From: Burkholderia sp. SRS-46
GTDB lineage: Bacteria > Pseudomonadota > Gammaproteobacteria > Burkholderiales > Burkholderiaceae
Reading direction: 5' to 3'
DNA: 64,000 bases
Assembly: GCF_004343775.1 (NCBI RefSeq)
Contig: NZ_PTXL01000005.1
Coordinates: 434,001 to 498,000 of the forward strand
Shown here: positions 61,534 to 64,000 of the stretch, piece by piece
Numbering within the stretch: position 1 is the first letter of the stretch
Layout: every line of letters starts with the position of its first letter
The notes under the pieces: generated by a model
Told to the model about the DNA's origin: nothing
The model's database searches: none
What the model saw: only the letters and a program-made list of their open reading frames with translations
Made by a program: the position numbers and the translations under genes

Positions 61534-63015
61534 TCAACCGATCGCGCGCATCGCGTGCCGCAATTCCTGATAGCTGCGCAGCCCCGCCACGCCGAGTTCG
61601 CGTCCGATCCCGCTCAGCCCGAACCCGCCCCAGCACACATGCGGATAAATGAGCTGCGGCGCATTGATCCACACGAGCCCCGCGCGCACGCGCGCCTGGT
61701 ATTGCTTCGCCTGCGTCGCATCACGCGTCACCACGGTTGCAACGAGCCCGTAGCGCGTGTCGTTCGCCAGCGCGATCGCCTCGTCGTCGGTGCGGAACGA
61801 CTTCACGCACGCAACCGGGCCGAATACTTCGTCGGCCCACAGCACGTTGTCGGCAGCGGGCTCCGCGATCACGACCGGCGCCATGAAGTAGCCGTCGCCG
61901 CTCGCATCCGCCACGCGGCCGCTGAACGCCACCTGCGCGCCGCTGTCGATGCCCCGCTGCAGCATGGCCTCGACGCGCGCGCGGTGCGCGGCCGAGATCA
62001 GCGGCCCCATCGCGACGTTCTCCACGCTCGGCGGCGCGACGACGAGCGCGCGCACGGCCGTCTCGAACGCGGCCATGAAGCCGCGATACAGGCTGTCGTG
62101 CACCAGGATGCGTGCGGTGGCCGAGCACATCTGGCCCGCGTTCGTGAACGCGCCGGCCACCGCGAGCGCGACCGCGACGTCGAGATCGGCGTCGTCGCGC
62201 ACGATCAGCGCGGACTTGCCGCCGAGCTCCAGCGTCACGCGCTTCATGTCGTCGGCTGCAGTGCGCATCACCTGCTTGCCGGCGGCGGTGCTGCCGGTAA
62301 ACGAGATCTTGTCGATCAGCGGATGCGCGGCCAGCGCCGCGCCGACGTCGGCGCCGCCGTTCACGATGTTCATGACACCATCCGGCACGCCGGCCTCGGC
62401 GACGATGTCGAACAGCGCGTGTTCCGCGGGCGACGTCAGCTCCGACGGCTTGAGCACCACCGCGCAGCCGGCGGCCAGCGCGGGCGCGAGCTTCCACGCG
62501 GTCGTCACCATCGGGAAATTCCACGGCACGATCAGCGCGGCAACGCCCACCGCGTCGTGAAAGCGCTCGGCCGTCACGGTCTCGCTCGGCAGCGCGACAG
62601 GCTCCGCCGCGAACGTCGCCGGGTCCGCGCACAGCGCCGCGTAGTACGCGAACGTCGCGGCGATGCCGCCGACGTCGGCGTCGGCCTCCAGCGGCGGCTT
62701 GCCGCTGACCTGCATCTGCAGCGCCGCGAGGCGCGCGCGATCGGCCTCGACCAACTCGGCGATCTTCGCGAGGATCTTGCCGCGCGCGGCCGGCGGCGTG
62801 TCGCGCCAGCCGGCGAACGCGTCGCGCGCGGCGCGCACCGCCTGATCGACGTGCGCGGCCGACGCGAATTCCTGCCAGCCGATCGTGTCGCCGGTCGCGG
62901 CGTTGAAGAGCGGCGCGCCGGCATCGTCGGCGTGCGCGCGGAGATATTCGCCGGCGATGCGTGCGGCGGGCAGCACGAGCGTCGCGGCGGCGGGGGAAAG
63001 CGGTGCGGTGGACAT
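61534..63015 (-). CDS. NAD-dependent aldehyde dehydrogenase, probable guanidinobutyraldehyde type
   Basis: The 493-residue enzyme has I-V-P-W-N-F-P-M-V near residue 160, general base in L-E-L-G-G-K-S near 263, catalytic cysteine in N-A-G-Q-M-C-S near 298, and E-V-F-G-P-V near 400. It is nearest in pattern to amino-aldehyde and betaine-aldehyde dehydrogenases. It starts 23 bases after a guanidinobutyrase-like gene. In arginine catabolism an aldehyde dehydrogenase makes 4-guanidinobutyrate, which the neighbour would then cleave. This substrate is inferred from that pairing. AGGAG precedes ATG 63015. Confidence 0.82.
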   Translation of the reverse strand: MSTAPLSPAAATLVLPAARIAGEYLRAHADDAGAPLFNAATGDTIGWQEFASAAHVDQAVRAARDAFAGWRDTPPAARGKILAKIAELVEADRARLAALQMQVSGKPPLEADADVGGIAATFAYYAALCADPATFAAEPVALPSETVTAERFHDAVGVAALIVPWNFPMVTTAWKLAPALAAGCAVVLKPSELTSPAEHALFDIVAEAGVPDGVMNIVNGGADVGAALAAHPLIDKISFTGSTAAGKQVMRTAADDMKRVTLELGGKSALIVRDDADLDVAVALAVAGAFTNAGQMCSATARILVHDSLYRGFMAAFETAVRALVVAPPSVENVAMGPLISAAHRARVEAMLQRGIDSGAQVAFSGRVADASGDGYFMAPVVIAEPAADNVLWADEVFGPVACVKSFRTDDEAIALANDTRYGLVATVVTRDATQAKQYQARVRAGLVWINAPQLIYPHVCWGGFGLSGIGRELGVAGLRSYQELRHAMRAIG

Positions 63016-63038
63016 GGTGGCGCTCCTGTCGGTCGGGT

Positions 63039-63989
63039 TCAACGGTAGGCGACGCCCGGCATCACGCAGAGCATCTCGAACGCGAGGTTCGCGCCGACGA
63101 GTGCGGTCGTGCCGACCGGGTCATAGGGCGGCGACACTTCGACGAGATCGGCGCCGACGATATTGAGCCCCTTCATGCCGCGCACGATCTCGAGGCCCTG
63201 CTGCACGGTCAGGCCGCCGACTTCCGGCGTGCCGGTGCCCGGCGCGAACGACGGATCGAGGCCGTCGATGTCGAAGCTGAGGTAAACCGGCGTGTCGCCG
63301 ACGCGCTCGCGCACCTGCGCCATCAGCGGCGCGAGCGACTTGTTCCAGCATTCTTCCGCCTGCACGACGGTGAAGCCCTGCGCGCGACACCAGTCGAAAT
63401 CGTCGGCGTGGTAGCCGGTGCCGCGCAGGCCGATCTGGGTGACCTTGTCGCACTGCAGGAGGCCGTCCTCCACCGCGCGGCGGAATGGCGTGCCGTGCGC
63501 GATCTTCTCGCCGAACATCGTGTCGTTGACGTCCGCGTGCGCGTCGACGTGCACCACCGCGACCTCGCCGTACTTCCGGTGCAGCGTGCGCAGGATCGGC
63601 CACGCGATCGTGTGGTCGCCGCCGAGCGTGATCGGCCGGCAGCCGGTCGCGACGATCGCGTCGTAGGCTTCCTCGATGCGGCGCACCGAATCCTTCAGGT
63701 CGTACGGGTTGGTCGCGACGTCGCCGATGTCGGCCACCTGCAGCGAATCGAACGGGGCGGCGCGCGTGGCCATGTTGTACGGGCGCAGCAGCACGGATTC
63801 GCTGCGGATCTGGCGCGGCCCGAAGCGCGCGCCCGAGCGGTTGGAGGTGCCGAGATCGAGCGGCACGCCGACGAAGCACACGTCGAGCCCGTCGGTGGTG
63901 GCGGCCTGCGGCAGGCGCATCATCGTGGCGATGCCGCCGAAGCGCGGCATCTCGTTGCCGCCCATCGGCTGATTCAGTTCGCGGTGCAT
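63039..63989 (-). CDS. gbuA: Guanidinobutyrase/agmatinase-family ureohydrolase
   Basis: The 316-residue ureohydrolase has the manganese-binding motifs G-G-D-H-T-I near residue 124, H-V-D-A-H-A-D-V-N-D near 149, and S-F-D-I-D-G-L-D-P near 235. The N-terminus with Q-P-M-G-G-N-E-M-P-R-F-G-G-I-A-T and the segment A-H-G-T-P-F-R-R-A match Pseudomonas guanidinobutyrase more closely than agmatinase as far as I can recall. It would cleave 4-guanidinobutyrate to GABA and urea. It leads the operon with the aldehyde dehydrogenase. Agmatine remains a possible substrate. Confidence 0.82.
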   Translation of the reverse strand: MHRELNQPMGGNEMPRFGGIATMMRLPQAATTDGLDVCFVGVPLDLGTSNRSGARFGPRQIRSESVLLRPYNMATRAAPFDSLQVADIGDVATNPYDLKDSVRRIEEAYDAIVATGCRPITLGGDHTIAWPILRTLHRKYGEVAVVHVDAHADVNDTMFGEKIAHGTPFRRAVEDGLLQCDKVTQIGLRGTGYHADDFDWCRAQGFTVVQAEECWNKSLAPLMAQVRERVGDTPVYLSFDIDGLDPSFAPGTGTPEVGGLTVQQGLEIVRGMKGLNIVGADLVEVSPPYDPVGTTALVGANLAFEMLCVMPGVAYR

Positions 63990-64000
63990 GGGGGCCGTCT

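Overview
The window looks like a Burkholderia cepacia complex chromosome. It is uniformly GC-rich, most of its proteins are of Burkholderia type, and it carries an acdS/acdR pair, a cyn operon, an OXA-type beta-lactamase and a typical 383-residue Burkholderia porin. The mix of accessory surface structures and catabolic operons suggests a secondary replicon, but that is inference. No rRNA, tRNA, CRISPR array, insertion sequence or phage gene was seen.

Layout. (1) 1-6,551: a CS1-type (class 5, cable-pilus-like) fimbrial locus on the plus strand, entered inside the major pilin. It encodes the pilin, a usher, a two-domain chaperone, a one-domain chaperone, a CblD-like tip subunit, a second pilin, a decayed remnant of another tip subunit and a third chaperone. 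The tip gene is visibly less GC-rich than its surroundings. (2) 6,827-15,568: a two-partner secretion system on the minus strand, with one TpsB transporter followed by two exoproteins. The exoproteins share nearly identical N-terminal halves and have different 28-residue GLUG repeat arrays. (3) 15,980-29,349: a Wzx/Wzy-type exopolysaccharide operon on the minus strand. It comprises a WcaJ-like priming transferase, Wza, a tyrosine phosphatase, a BY-kinase, WecB, WecC, a flippase, GT25, a polymerase, GT4 and a WecG/TagA-family transferase. The WecB-WecC-WecG set points to a polymer containing ManNAcA. Together these three blocks form a continuous adhesion and biofilm region.

(4) 30,039-36,568: ACC deaminase with its divergent Lrp regulator, a HAD dehalogenase, a GNAT acetyltransferase, an acyltransferase overlapping a class D beta-lactamase, and a porin. 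(5) 37,005-40,387: a glycine-betaine-type ABC importer and an orphan barstar-like protein. (6) 40,521-47,397: a sugar-acid type catabolic operon (GMC oxidoreductase, enolase-superfamily dehydratase, MFS transporter, AldA-like dehydrogenase) behind a GcvA-like LysR regulator. (7) 47,507-51,815: formaldehyde-activating enzyme homologue, aldo/keto reductase and GabD-like dehydrogenase, with a divergent LysR.

(8) 51,860-56,703: a LysR regulator, a DUF3422 membrane protein, a small acidic protein of unknown role, and the cyanate detoxification genes cynR/cynTS. (9) 56,883-60,046: a GNAT protein and a three-gene ABC-2 exporter. (10) 60,066-61,013: two head-to-head gene remnants (a LuxR C-terminus and an amidohydrolase C-terminus) that look like the scar of one deletion. 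(11) 61,158-63,989: a cupin, an aldehyde dehydrogenase and a guanidinobutyrase-like ureohydrolase. Convergent gene pairs are usually separated by strong stem-loops, which are listed individually.
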